The position numbers and the translations under genes are program-made. From Methylorubrum suomiense (GTDB taxonomy: Bacteria; Pseudomonadota; Alphaproteobacteria; Rhizobiales; Beijerinckiaceae), in assembly GCF_022179765.1 (NCBI RefSeq), contig NZ_BPRE01000006.1, forward strand, positions 1 through 64,000: a DNA stretch of 64,000 nt, written 5' to 3'. Positions 15,776 through 24,793 of the stretch are shown one piece after another (position 1 is the stretch's first letter; the number at the start of each line of letters is the position of its first letter). The notes under the pieces were generated by a model. The model did not search any database. It saw only the letters and a program-made list of their open reading frames with translations, and was not told the DNA's origin.

Positions 15776-17566
15776 TCATGCGGCGGCCTTCAGGACCGGC
15801 TGCTCCTGCGCCGCGTCGCGCAGGGCCTCGGGCCCCTTGCGGGCGGTGAAGGTCTGGAAGCTCTCGTCCTTGCTCTCGCGCAGGGCGAGATAGGTCTTGA
15901 GCAGGGCCTCGACGCGGGTTGGCGCGTCCTCGGCCTTCACGGCCTTCCAAATCTCGGTGCCGATCTTCGGGTTCTCGGCGAAGCCGCCGCCCACGACGAT
16001 GTCGTAGCCCTCGACGGTGTCGCCTTCTTCCGAGACCACGACCTTGGCGCCGATCAGGCCGATATCGCCGATGTAATGCTGAGCGCAGCTGTGGTGGCAG
16101 CCGGTGAGGTGAACGTTCACCGGCACGTCGAGGCCCGGCACCGCCCGCTCGACATGGTCGGCGATGATCATCGCGTGGCCCTTGGTGTCGGAAGCGGCGA
16201 ACTTACAGCCGCGCGCACCGGTGCAGGCGACGAGCCCGGAGCGGATGCCGGCGGCCTTCGTGGTGAGGCCGAGCGCTTCCACGCGGGCCTCGACCTCGGC
16301 GACCTTGTCGTCCGGCACGCCCGAGAAGATGAAGTTCTGCCAGACCGTCATGCGGAACTGGCCGTCGCCGCACTCGGCCGCGACCTTCGCCAGCCCCCGC
16401 ATCTGGTCGCTGGTCATCTTGCCCACGGGGAGCACCACGCCGACCCAGTTCAGACCGGGCTGCACCTGGGCGTGCACGCCCACATGACTGAAGCGGTCGG
16501 TCGGCCGGCGGGGCGCGACATGGGCGGCCTCGACCCGGTCGAGCTTGCGCCCCAGCTTCTCCTCGACGGCGGCGAGGTACTTGTCGAAGCCCCAGGCGTC
16601 GAGGACGTACTTCATCCGCGATTTGTTGCGGTTGGTGCGGTCGCCGTTCTCGATGAAAACCCGGATGATCGCATCCGCCACCTTGTTGCAATCCTCGGGC
16701 TTGAGGACGATCCCGGTGTCGCGGGCCAGGTCCTTGTGACCCGAGATGCCGCCGAGCACGAGGCGCATCCAGACGCCCGGCGCGACCGCAGCCCCCTCCA
16801 GCACTTCGATCGCCTGGAAGCCGATGTCGTTCGTCTCCTCCAGAGCCGGCGTCACGCCGCCGCCGTCGAAGGAGACGTTGAACTTACGCGGCAGGCCATA
16901 GAGCGAGCGATCGTTGAGGATCCAGTTGTGCCAAGCCTTGGTAAGGGGCCGCGTGTCCAACAGCTCCTGCGCGTCGATACCGGCCGCCGGCGAGCCGGTG
17001 ACGTTGCGGATGTTGTCGGCGCCCGCACCCTGCGCCGTCAGGCCGAGATCGGTCAGCCCGTCGAGGAAGGGCTGTGCATGCTCGGGGGCGATCTCACGCA
17101 CTTGCAGGCCCGCGCGGGTGGTGACGTGGCTGTAACCGCCGCCATGGGCGTCCGCGAGATCGGCAATTCCGGAGACCTGCCAGTGCTGGAGGATGCCGTT
17201 GGGCACCCGGATCCGGCACATGTAGGAGACCTGGTTCGGCGCGACCCAGAACATGCCGTGATAGCGCCAGCGGAAATTGTCCTCTGGCTTGGGCTGCTTG
17301 CCGGTGGCGGCCTCCGCCTTCAGGCGATTGTGCCCGTCGAACGGATTCTCGGCCCGCTTCCACTTCTCCTGGTCGCACAGCTTGCCGCCGCCCTTCACGG
17401 TGCGGTCCTGCGCCTTGATGTGGATCGCGTCCGGGCCGGTCGGCTCGGTGACGGTGGCGCCCTGAGGCTGCCCGATCGCCAGACCGCCGGTCATCCGGGC
17501 GGCGGCGATGCCCGAGGCGAAGCCTTCGAGATAGCGCTTCTGCTCGGCGTTGAAGTCGTCTTCCAT
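15776..17566 (-). CDS. nirA: Siroheme/[4Fe-4S] assimilatory nitrite reductase
   Basis: From the ATG at 17566 (MEDDFNAEQKRYLEG) the protein is 596 aa, the length of NirA-type ferredoxin-nitrite reductases. The cluster/siroheme ligands are present: CTGARGC (C-x5-C) and GCHHSC (C-x3-C). Both ferredoxin-like half domains are recognisable (YSHVTTRAGLQVREI; FSHVGVHAQVQPGLN). It reduces nitrite to ammonium with six electrons in the cytoplasm. Sulfite reductases share this fold, so the nitrate-uptake operon context decides the call. The start lies 11 bases after the FAD-reductase stop. Confidence 0.9.
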   Translation of the reverse strand: MEDDFNAEQKRYLEGFASGIAAARMTGGLAIGQPQGATVTEPTGPDAIHIKAQDRTVKGGGKLCDQEKWKRAENPFDGHNRLKAEAATGKQPKPEDNFRWRYHGMFWVAPNQVSYMCRIRVPNGILQHWQVSGIADLADAHGGGYSHVTTRAGLQVREIAPEHAQPFLDGLTDLGLTAQGAGADNIRNVTGSPAAGIDAQELLDTRPLTKAWHNWILNDRSLYGLPRKFNVSFDGGGVTPALEETNDIGFQAIEVLEGAAVAPGVWMRLVLGGISGHKDLARDTGIVLKPEDCNKVADAIIRVFIENGDRTNRNKSRMKYVLDAWGFDKYLAAVEEKLGRKLDRVEAAHVAPRRPTDRFSHVGVHAQVQPGLNWVGVVLPVGKMTSDQMRGLAKVAAECGDGQFRMTVWQNFIFSGVPDDKVAEVEARVEALGLTTKAAGIRSGLVACTGARGCKFAASDTKGHAMIIADHVERAVPGLDVPVNVHLTGCHHSCAQHYIGDIGLIGAKVVVSEEGDTVEGYDIVVGGGFAENPKIGTEIWKAVKAEDAPTRVEALLKTYLALRESKDESFQTFTARKGPEALRDAAQEQPVLKAAA

Positions 17567-17577
17567 CGCTGCCTCAC

Positions 17578-18813
17578 TCACGCTGCGAGGGTTTTCGGGG
17601 CCGGGCCGAACATCAGATCGTCCCGGTCGTTCGGATCGAGCGGCGTGCGGTCGCGGATCAGTGCCTTGCAGCGCGCCTGCTCGGAGATGTCGCCGACGAA
17701 GACCGCGCCCGCGAGGCACCCGTCGGCGATGATCAGCTTGCGGTAGAGCCCGGCCGCCGCATCGTGCATCACGACCGCTTCCGCGCCCTCGGGGGTATCG
17801 ACAATGCCAGCGGAGAAGACCGGCAGGCCCGACACCTTGAGGCTCGTGGCAAGCGACGTGCCGGGATAGGTCGCGGCCTCGCCGAGAAGGTGGCGCGCCA
17901 GCACGTCGGCCTGCTCGTAGGCCGGCTCGACGAGGCCGTAGACCATGCCGCGATGCTCGGCGCATTCGCCCAACGCGAAGACGTCGGGATCCGAGGTGGT
18001 CATGCGGTCGTCGACCGTGATGCCGCGCCCGCAGGCGAGCCCGCAGGACTGCGCCAGGGCCGTCGAGGCCCGGATGCCCACCGACATCACGACGAGGTCG
18101 GCGGGGATCACGCTGCCGTCCTTCATGCGCAGACGCTCGACACGACCGTCGCCCTCGATGGCGGCGGTGTTGGCCGACAGCACCATCTTGACCCCGCGCG
18201 CCTCCATCGCGGTGCGCACGAGGCGGGCCGCGGCGTGGTCGAGCTGGCGCTCCATGACCCGGTCCATGACGTGGACCAGCGTGGTGTCGACGCCGAGCCG
18301 GGCGAGCCCGACGGCGGCCTCCAGCCCGAGCAGGCCGCCGCCGATGACGACGGCCTTCGCATGCTCCACGGCGGCCTTGCGGATCGCCGCGACATCGGAG
18401 AAATCGCGGAAGGTCAGCACCCCGGGCAGGTCGATGCCCGGCAGCGGCAACCGGATCGGCAGCGAGCCCACCGCCAGCACCAGCCGATCGTAGGGCAGGA
18501 CATGGGCGGAGCCGACGACGGCCAGGCGGTTCGCCCGGTCGATCTCGGTGACGGGTGCCCCGGTGATGAGGCGCAGGCCGTGCTCCTCGTACCAGGGGAG
18601 GGGGCGGAAACCGCAGGCCGCCTCGTCCACCTCCCCGCCGAGCAGCGAGGACAGCAGGACCCGGTTGTAGGCCGCCACCGGCTCGGCGCCGACCACCGTC
18701 ACGTCGAACCGCCCCGGCGCCCGCTCGGTCAGGCGCTCCAGGAAGCGCAGCGAGGCCATGCCGTTGCCGACGACGACGAGCCTTTCCTTCGGTTTTTGAG
18801 TTTCTGTCGGCAT
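17578..18813 (-). CDS. FAD/NAD(P)-dependent nitrite/nitrate reductase electron-transfer protein
   Basis: This 411-aa protein matches the N-terminal half of NirB/NasB-type reductases: FAD site LVVVGNGMASLRFLE, the arrangement AAYNRVLLSSLLGGE typical of this group, NAD site AVVIGGGLLGLEAAVGLARLG, and DPDVFALGECAEH. No siroheme or [2Fe-2S] BFD-like domain follows, so it is a free-standing reductase module. It could feed the assimilatory nitrate reductase (NasC/NasB-like) or NirA. It is separated from nrtD by a palindromic repeat of about 120 bases. Confidence 0.8.
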   Translation of the reverse strand: MPTETQKPKERLVVVGNGMASLRFLERLTERAPGRFDVTVVGAEPVAAYNRVLLSSLLGGEVDEAACGFRPLPWYEEHGLRLITGAPVTEIDRANRLAVVGSAHVLPYDRLVLAVGSLPIRLPLPGIDLPGVLTFRDFSDVAAIRKAAVEHAKAVVIGGGLLGLEAAVGLARLGVDTTLVHVMDRVMERQLDHAAARLVRTAMEARGVKMVLSANTAAIEGDGRVERLRMKDGSVIPADLVVMSVGIRASTALAQSCGLACGRGITVDDRMTTSDPDVFALGECAEHRGMVYGLVEPAYEQADVLARHLLGEAATYPGTSLATSLKVSGLPVFSAGIVDTPEGAEAVVMHDAAAGLYRKLIIADGCLAGAVFVGDISEQARCKALIRDRTPLDPNDRDDLMFGPAPKTLAA

Positions 18814-18843
18814 CGCGATGCTTTTTTGGATGTCCTGCCCTGG

Positions 18844-18961
18844 CCCTCATCCCGAGGTGCCGGAGAGAAGCGGAGGCCTCGAAGGAGGCCACCAGATCTC
18901 GCGGTGATCCCCGGAGCCCTCCTTCGAGGCCCGCCCGGAGGCGGGCATCTCAGGATGAGGG
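18844..18961. repeat. Nested palindromic repeat inside the nitrate operon
   Basis: The outer arms (18844-18861 and 18943-18961, CCCTCATCC.../...GGATGAGGG) are imperfect inverted copies. The inner arms 18876-18888 and 18918-18930 are perfect 13-base inverted copies. It fills the gap between nrtD and the FAD reductase. This resembles the dispersed 'CCTCATCC...GGATGAGG' intergenic repeats common in Hyphomicrobiales; it would fold strongly in mRNA. Confidence 0.7.
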
Positions 18962-18984
18962 GACCCGGTCGGATGGGGCGCGGC

Positions 18985-19779
18985 TCAAGCCGCCATGGCC
19001 GGCTTGGCGTGGCGGGCGTAGAGGAATTCGAGCACCGCGGCGCGGGCATGGACGTAGGTGGTGTCCTCCACGAGATCGAGGCGGCGGCGGGGACGGGGCA
19101 GGGGCACCGGCAGGATCTCGCCGATGGTGGCCGAGGGACCATTCGTCATCATCACGATGCGGTCGGACAGGAGTACGGCCTCGTCCACGTCGTGGGTGAT
19201 CATGATGACGGTGTTCCGCAGCCGCGTCTGGATCTCCATGAGCTGATCCTGGAGATGGGCGCGGGTCAGCGCGTCGAGCGCGCCGAACGGCTCGTCCATC
19301 AAGAGCACGGTCGGCTCCATGGCGAGCGCGCGGGCGATGCCGACGCGCTGCTTCATGCCGCCGGAGATCTCCGCCGGGCGCTTGTCGGCAGCGTGCATCA
19401 TGTTCACCAGGGCGAGGTTGTGCTCGATCCACTCAGCCCGCTCCGTGCGGGACTTCTTGCCCTTGAGCACCTTGTCGACGGCGAGCGCCACGTTCTCGCG
19501 CACCGTCAGCCAGGGCAGGAGCGAGTGGTTCTGGAACACCACGGCGCGGTCGGGACCGGGGGCGTTCACCTCCTTACCGTCGAGGAGCACGCCGCCGGTC
19601 GAGGCCTTGAGCAGGCCGGCGACGATGTTGAGCACCGTCGACTTGCCGCAGCCCGAATGGCCGATGATCGAGACGAACTCGCCCTTGGCGATGTCGAGGT
19701 TCACGTCGCGCAGCACTTCCGACGTCTTGCCGCCGCGGCGGAACGAGATGCCGACCTGGGAGAGGGAGAGATGGGCCAT
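18985..19779 (-). CDS. nrtD: Nitrate ABC transporter ATP-binding protein
   Basis: The ATG at 19779 gives 264 aa. The ABC motifs are complete: Walker A GHSGCGKST, Q-loop VVFQNHSLLPWLTV, signature EISGGMKQR, Walker B VLLMDEPFGALD, H-loop ITHDVDEA. The sequence is of the NrtD/SsuB/TauB class that powers uptake of nitrate, sulfonates or taurine; the neighbouring NrtA-type binding protein fixes nitrate/nitrite. It starts 11 bases after the nrtB stop. Confidence 0.92.
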   Translation of the reverse strand: MAHLSLSQVGISFRRGGKTSEVLRDVNLDIAKGEFVSIIGHSGCGKSTVLNIVAGLLKASTGGVLLDGKEVNAPGPDRAVVFQNHSLLPWLTVRENVALAVDKVLKGKKSRTERAEWIEHNLALVNMMHAADKRPAEISGGMKQRVGIARALAMEPTVLLMDEPFGALDALTRAHLQDQLMEIQTRLRNTVIMITHDVDEAVLLSDRIVMMTNGPSATIGEILPVPLPRPRRRLDLVEDTTYVHARAAVLEFLYARHAKPAMAA

Positions 19780-19790
19780 GGCGACGCTCC

Positions 19791-20654
19791 TCAGGCTGCG
19801 CTGGTGCCGCGGGTGACGAGCACGCCGACGCCGGCGACCAGACGGTCGAGGACGAAGCCGATGAGCCCGACATAGACCAGGGCGACGATGATCTCGCTGA
19901 TATGCGACGAGTTCCACGCGTCCCAGATGAAGAAGCCGATTCCGACGCCGCCGATCAGCATCTCGGCCGCGACGATGGCGAGCCAGGACAGACCGACGCC
20001 GATGCGAAGACCGGTGAAGATGTACGGCGCCGCCGAAGGCAGCATGATCTTGTAGAAGAACTCGATCGGGTTCAGCCGGATGACCGCCGAAACGTTGCGG
20101 TAGTCCTGCGGAATGTTGCGGATGCCGACCGCGGTGTTGATGATGATCGGCCAGATCGAGGTGATGAAGATCACGAAGATCGCGCTCGGCTGGCCGTCGC
20201 GGAAGGCGGCCAGCGAGAGCGGGAGCCATGCCAGCGGCGGGATCGTGCGCAGCACCTGGAAGATCGGGTCGAGGCCGCGCATCGCCCATTCGGACTGGCC
20301 GACCAGAGTGCCGAGCAGCACGCCCGCGATCACCGCCAGCGAGAAGCCCAGAGCCACGCGCTGGAGGCTGGCCGAGATGTGCCAGAAGAGGCCCTTGTCG
20401 GTGCCGCCGTTGTCGTAGAACGGATCGACGATGATGTCCCAGGCTTCCGTGACCACCCGGGAGGGCGGCGGCAGGCCGGCGGTGGGGGAGGAGCACAGCA
20501 CCTCCCAGAGAAGCAGGAAGCCCGCGAGCACGACGAGCGGCGGTACGATGCGGGCCGCGACCCCGCGAACGCTCGCCATGGTGACGAGCGGCGTGCGGGC
20601 CTTGGTGGCGGCCCGCGCGCGCGAAGCGGTGGAGAGGGTTGCTCCGGTGGCCAT
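19791..20654 (-). CDS. nrtB: Nitrate ABC transporter permease
   Basis: The ATG at 20654 shares its A with the nrtA stop (TGATG). The 287-aa protein has about six membrane helices and the NrtB/SsuC permease sequence (GLDPIFQVLRTIPPLAWLPLSL; the EAA-like region around NVSAVIRLNPIEFFYKIMLPSAAPYIFTGLRIGVGLSW). It forms the channel of the nitrate importer with NrtA and NrtD. An Ala/Arg-rich N-terminal extension precedes the first helix. Confidence 0.92.
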   Translation of the reverse strand: MATGATLSTASRARAATKARTPLVTMASVRGVAARIVPPLVVLAGFLLLWEVLCSSPTAGLPPPSRVVTEAWDIIVDPFYDNGGTDKGLFWHISASLQRVALGFSLAVIAGVLLGTLVGQSEWAMRGLDPIFQVLRTIPPLAWLPLSLAAFRDGQPSAIFVIFITSIWPIIINTAVGIRNIPQDYRNVSAVIRLNPIEFFYKIMLPSAAPYIFTGLRIGVGLSWLAIVAAEMLIGGVGIGFFIWDAWNSSHISEIIVALVYVGLIGFVLDRLVAGVGVLVTRGTSAA

Positions 20655-21946
20655 CACGCGACCTTCTTGATGCCGAGACTGGAGAGGTAGGCGGCGGGGT
20701 TCGCCGGATCGAAGACCTTGCCGTCGAACATCGTCTCGACGCCGCGGGAGGTGGAGGTCGGGATGCTCGCGACACCGAGCGCCTTGGCGGCCTCGCGCCA
20801 CAGATCCTCGCGGTTGACCTTGCCGATCAGGGCCTTGGTGTCGGTGGCCGGATCGAACTTGCCCCAGCGGATGTCCTCGGTGAGGAACCACAGGTCGTGG
20901 GACTGGTAGGGGTAGGACGCGTTGTCGGCCCAGAACTTCATCGTGAAGGGGCTGTTCTCGACGACCTTGCCGGTGCCGTAATCGAACTTGCCCTTCATGC
21001 GGTCGATGACGTCGGCCACCGGCACGTTGATCCATTGGCGCTTGGCGACGATGGCGGCGAGCTCGTCACGGTTCTCCGGCTTCTCGCACCATTGCTGGGC
21101 CTCCATCACCGCCATCAGCAGGGCCTTGGCGGCGTTGGGATACTTGTCGACCCAGGCCGCGCGCATGGCGAAGGCCTTCTCGGGATGGTCCTTCCAGAGT
21201 TCGCCCGTGGTGACGGCGGTGTAGCCGATGCCCTGGTGGATGAGCTGCTCGTTCCACGGCTCGCAGACGCAGAAGCAGTCCATCGTGCCGACCTTCATGT
21301 TCGCCACCATCTGCGGCGGCGGCACCACGATGGTCTCGATGTCCTTGTCGGGGTCGATGCCGCCGGCCGCGAGCCAGTAGCGGATCCAGAGATCGTGCGT
21401 GCCGCCGGGGAAGGTCATCGCGGCCTTCACCGCCTTGCCGGAGGCCTTCTTGGCCTCCAAGGCGACTTTGAACGGCTTGGTGTCGAGGCCGATCTTCTGG
21501 TCGATGTATTCCTTGGAGATCGAGATGCACTGACCGTTCAGGTTCAGGCGGGCCATGATGTACATCGGCACCGGGACGTTGTTCTGCGTCACGCGGCCGG
21601 CGGAAATCAGGTAGGGCATCGGCGTCAGGATATGCGCGCCGTCGATGCCGTTGCCCTCCGAGCCCAGCACGAGATTGTCGCGGGTGGTGCCCCAGGAGGC
21701 CTGCTTGAGCACCTCGGTGTCCGGCATGCCGTACTTGGCGAAGATGCCCTTCTCCTTGGCCACGAAGAGCGGCGCCGCGTCGGTCAGCGCGATGAAGCCG
21801 AGCTTGGCGCCCTTCACCTCCGGCCCCGCGCCCTGCGCGAAGGCACCACCCGGAAGCGCCGCGCGGGCCGCGCCGGCGAGCGCGAGCGCGGCGGCCGCGC
21901 CCTTGATGATACCGCGGCGGGTCGTGTTGCCGTGATCGATCGTCAT
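20654..21946 (-). CDS. nrtA: Nitrate-binding periplasmic protein, Tat-exported
   Basis: This 430-aa protein has a twin-arginine signal (TTRRGIIKGAAAALALAGAA...AFAQ), so it is probably exported folded. The mature part is an NrtA-family nitrate/nitrite binding protein (KLGFIALTDAAPLFVAKEKGIF, FPGGTHDLWIRYWLAAGG, MDCFCVCEPWNEQL, PYQSHDLWFL). It delivers nitrate to NrtB/NrtD. The 462-bp upstream leader contains an intrinsic terminator, consistent with NasT-controlled antitermination. Confidence 0.95.
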   Translation of the reverse strand: MTIDHGNTTRRGIIKGAAAALALAGAARAALPGGAFAQGAGPEVKGAKLGFIALTDAAPLFVAKEKGIFAKYGMPDTEVLKQASWGTTRDNLVLGSEGNGIDGAHILTPMPYLISAGRVTQNNVPVPMYIMARLNLNGQCISISKEYIDQKIGLDTKPFKVALEAKKASGKAVKAAMTFPGGTHDLWIRYWLAAGGIDPDKDIETIVVPPPQMVANMKVGTMDCFCVCEPWNEQLIHQGIGYTAVTTGELWKDHPEKAFAMRAAWVDKYPNAAKALLMAVMEAQQWCEKPENRDELAAIVAKRQWINVPVADVIDRMKGKFDYGTGKVVENSPFTMKFWADNASYPYQSHDLWFLTEDIRWGKFDPATDTKALIGKVNREDLWREAAKALGVASIPTSTSRGVETMFDGKVFDPANPAAYLSSLGIKKVA

Positions 21947-21981
21947 CCGCTTCCTTGTCCCCAGCGCGCCCTCGGCGCATG

Positions 21982-22050
21982 AAAAAAGCCGCCGTCCGGG
22001 ATCGCCTGCGCGATCGAATCGTCGCGTGCGAAAAATCCGGATCAGCGGCT
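21982..22050 (-). terminator. Leader intrinsic terminator upstream of nrtA
   Basis: On the minus-strand transcript, AGCCGC (22050-22045) and TCCGG (22041-22037) pair with their complements at 21999-21995 and 21992-21987, followed at once by a run of six U (21987-21982). A smaller hairpin GATCGC/GCGATC (22000-22015) sits in the loop. It ends 36 bases before nrtA, so readthrough is required for operon expression, as expected for ANTAR/NasT antitermination. The rest of the 21947-22408 leader holds further inverted repeats and no gene. Confidence 0.7.
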
Positions 22051-22207
22051 CTGCTGACGGTCGGGCCCATCGCCTTTGACGGGCCCATGCGGGAGGACTT
22101 GCAGGGACCGTGCCAAGCGGGCCGGAGGCCTGTTCACAAGTCTCATGACGCGAGGCGGCCGTTGACGTGGCAACCGGGGTTTTCCCGTTTCCCCGCACCC
22201 GCCTAGG

Positions 22208-22239
22208 AGGTCTGCACGATGCGATCGCCACGGAGACCT
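22208..22239 (-). promoter_or_regulatory. Leader hairpin, possible NasT recognition structure
   Basis: AGGTCT (22208-22213) and AGACCT (22234-22239) are perfect inverted repeats upstream of the terminator in the nrtA leader. A further stem (CCACGC/GCGTGG) lies adjacent at about 22242-22259. ANTAR proteins bind paired small hairpins ahead of terminators; whether these have the required loop bases was not settled. Confidence 0.35.
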
Positions 22240-22408
22240 GCGCCACGCCGATCGCGTGGGGGTGAAGCCTCACACGGGGCCCCACCCAATTGCTCAGTTT
22301 AGAGGCATTCAATTTGCACTGCACAAAATGCAGGCGGTTGGAGGCGAGGCACCGAGGGGCTCGGCAGCCTGCCGGACAAGGCGCAGAACTCCGCGCGTGA
22401 AAAAATCG

Positions 22409-23422
22409 TCAGATGCCGGTCGCCGCGTCGAACAGATCCGGCCGATAGAGTGCGGCCGCGCGTTCGGCGAGACCGCTGTCCGGCGCCTGTCCGCTGGCCA
22501 CCATCTGTGCCGCGAACCAGCGGGCATGGTCGGGGTTCGGTCGATGAACTGCCGCGTCGAGGCGCAGATAGTCGGGCGCGGTCCGCACGGTGCCGGCCGC
22601 GTCGAGGATCATGGTGCCGCCGAGGGTGCGGGCGAGGAGGGCCTTGTCGGGACCGAGGCCGGCCCGATCGGCGAGGAGGGCGGCCAGAGCCGGGCGGTTC
22701 TCCGGGTCGGCACACCATAGCCCGGCCCGGTGGACGGCACGGATCAAAGCGGGGGCGAAGGCCGCATCCCGTTCGGGCAAAGCGAGCACCTTCTCCGGGC
22801 AGTCGGGAGCAATCTCGCAGCCGAGCGCGGCGATACGACCGAGGCCGGCGGCGACCGCGATGGCGTTCCAGGGCGCGCCGACGCAGAAGCCGTCGATCAG
22901 GCCTCGGCGCAGGGCATCGACCGTATCGGGCGGCGGCACCACGACGACGCGAACATGGTCGTCGAGATCGAGCCCGCCGGCCTGCGCGAACAGGCGGAGC
23001 TGATACGAATGCGAGGAGTAGGGATGGACCGTGCCGAGCGTCAGCGGACGCCCTTCCGCGGCGCGGGCACGGGCCACCGCCGCGAAGGCCGTGGCCACTT
23101 CGGCGAGCGCGTCACGCTTCGGCGCCATCTCGGCCCAGAGCGCGTTGGAAACGGTCACCGCGTTGCCGTTGAGGTTGAGCGCCATCGGCACGCAGAGATC
23201 CGCCTGCGGCCCCGACAGCCCGAGCGCGCTGGCGAGCGCCAGCGGCCCCAGCATATGCGCGGCGTCGAGATGGCCCAGAGCCAGCCGGTCGCGGAGCGTC
23301 GCCCAGGACGGCTCGCGCGACAATTCGAGGTCGAGTCCCTCGTCCCGCGCGAAGCCGAGTTCCGCGGCGGCAACCACGGGAGCCGCGTCCGCCAGCGGGA
23401 CGTATCCGATCGTCAGCGTCAT
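22409..23422 (-). CDS. nasS: Nitrate sensor NasS
   Basis: At 337 aa this is an NrtA-like binding protein without a signal peptide (starts MTLTIGYVPLADAAPVV), which marks the cytoplasmic nitrate/nitrite sensor NasS. Binding-protein motifs include PSWATLRDRLALGHLDAAHMLGP, MALNLNGNAVTV, HPYSSHSYQLRLF and FCVGAPWN. In known systems NasS holds NasT inactive until nitrate binds. Its ATG overlaps the nasT stop by four bases (ATGA), giving stoichiometric synthesis. Confidence 0.9.
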   Translation of the reverse strand: MTLTIGYVPLADAAPVVAAAELGFARDEGLDLELSREPSWATLRDRLALGHLDAAHMLGPLALASALGLSGPQADLCVPMALNLNGNAVTVSNALWAEMAPKRDALAEVATAFAAVARARAAEGRPLTLGTVHPYSSHSYQLRLFAQAGGLDLDDHVRVVVVPPPDTVDALRRGLIDGFCVGAPWNAIAVAAGLGRIAALGCEIAPDCPEKVLALPERDAAFAPALIRAVHRAGLWCADPENRPALAALLADRAGLGPDKALLARTLGGTMILDAAGTVRTAPDYLRLDAAVHRPNPDHARWFAAQMVASGQAPDSGLAERAAALYRPDLFDAATGI

Positions 23423-24006
23423 CCGAGCAGGTCCGCGGCGGTGACGATGGCGCGAGCGATGTCGACGATCTTGCGCTTCTCGTTCATGGCCTGCCGCCGC
23501 AGCAGCTTGTACGCCTCGTCCTCGCTCAGGGATTTCCGTGCCATGAGGATCCCCTTGGCACGTTCGATCAGCTTGCGGTCGGCCAGTTCGGAGCGCGCCT
23601 CCTCCAGCTCTCGCTGGAGCCGGGCGAAGGCGTTGAAGCGCAGGATCGCGATGTCGAGGATCGAGCGGATGCGGTCGGTCCGCAGGCCGTCGACCACGTA
23701 GGCCGAGATGCCGGCATCGACGGCGGCCTGCATCATGGTCTGGTCGGAGCGGTCGACGAACATCGCCACCGGCCGCTCCGCCTGCCGGGACAGGCCGGAC
23801 ATCTGCTCCAGAACGTCCCGGCTCGGGCTTTCGAGATGGATCACGATCACGTCGGGCTTGAGCGCCGCGACGCGGGCCTGAAGGCCCGGCCCGTCGGGGA
23901 TCACCGCGACGGAATCGACCCCCGAGGCACGCAGGCCTTCTTCCAGGATCGCCGCGCGGGCGGGGCTCGGGTCGATCACGGCGACGGTGAGGCTGGTCTC
24001 GGTCAT
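23419..24006 (-). CDS. nasT: ANTAR-domain transcription antiterminator NasT
   Basis: From the ATG at 24006 it is 195 aa: an N-terminal receiver-like domain (TVAVIDPSPARAAILEEGL) followed by a coiled-coil and C-terminal ANTAR domain (ELADRKLIERAKGILMARKSLSEDEAYKLLRRQAMNEKRKIVDIARAIV). ANTAR proteins bind leader RNA hairpins and prevent termination; the target here is expected to be the nrtA leader terminator at 21982-22050. The first gene of the minus-strand nitrate block. Confidence 0.93.
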   Translation of the reverse strand: MTETSLTVAVIDPSPARAAILEEGLRASGVDSVAVIPDGPGLQARVAALKPDVIVIHLESPSRDVLEQMSGLSRQAERPVAMFVDRSDQTMMQAAVDAGISAYVVDGLRTDRIRSILDIAILRFNAFARLQRELEEARSELADRKLIERAKGILMARKSLSEDEAYKLLRRQAMNEKRKIVDIARAIVTAADLLG

Positions 24007-24184
24007 CGAGGCCCGGTTCTGAGGAGTCCGGTGGTCGGTGGGGGGCCGGACCGGGCAGGCAAGCCACATGCCCGCCACCGCAAAATCCGCGCGATTCCGT
24101 AACAGATCCGAAAAGCGGCGGCCCCGCTTCTGCCGCAAACCGGGCAGAACACTGAAGCCACACGCGATGTCATCGGGAGGGCTC

Positions 24185-24793
24185 ATGCGCACCGTCGATC
24201 CGCTCCGTCAACCGGAGGGAACCGCGACGCATCGCTCGGTGGTGCCGCCCTTCCTGCCGACGCTCGGGCTCGCCCTGGTCGCCGGCCTGCTGTCCCTCGT
24301 TTGCCGTGAGCCGACAGAGGCGACCAAGGCCGCGCCGGAGCGTCCGCCGGTGATGTCGCTCGCGCCGGGGCTCTCGACCTTCGATCCGGGCCGGGCGCTG
24401 CTGACCGCCGAACTCGATCCGGTGCCGGCGAGCGAAGCCTTCGCGCGCCTGACGCCGCTGGTCACCGGCAGCATCGAGCCGGGCACCCGCCCGGCGCGCT
24501 TCGCCAATACCAGCCGAGCCGAGCGCCGCAAGGCACCGCCGAGCCGGATCGCCGTGAGCCATCCTCCCGCCGGCCAGCCCGTTGCCGCGACGCAGACGGC
24601 GACCAAAACCGTCGCAACGCCGGCGCCGTCGCCCTTCGCAGAGGTCGAGACCGAGAACAGCCGCTTCCTGCCCCGCGGCGCGCTGCCCTTCGCCGACACG
24701 GCGGACGCCGTGCTCGATACCGCCCGCGGCCTCGGTGACCGCGTCACGACCCTCGGCAGCTCGGTCAGCACGCTCGTGACGGCTCTGCGCTGA
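24185..24793 (+). CDS. Membrane-anchored hypothetical protein, 202 aa
   Basis: The ATG at 24185 follows the ribosome site GGGAGGG; an upstream ATG at 24167 is in frame but lacks one. A single N-terminal membrane segment (FLPTLGLALVAGLLSLV) is followed by a long Ala/Pro/Thr-rich, probably disordered, periplasmic region and a C-terminal helix (TADAVLDTARGLGDRVTTLGSSVSTLV). No domain is recognised. It is divergent from nasT, with the promoter region between 24007 and 24184. Confidence 0.6.
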   Translation: MRTVDPLRQPEGTATHRSVVPPFLPTLGLALVAGLLSLVCREPTEATKAAPERPPVMSLAPGLSTFDPGRALLTAELDPVPASEAFARLTPLVTGSIEPGTRPARFANTSRAERRKAPPSRIAVSHPPAGQPVAATQTATKTVATPAPSPFAEVETENSRFLPRGALPFADTADAVLDTARGLGDRVTTLGSSVSTLVTALR

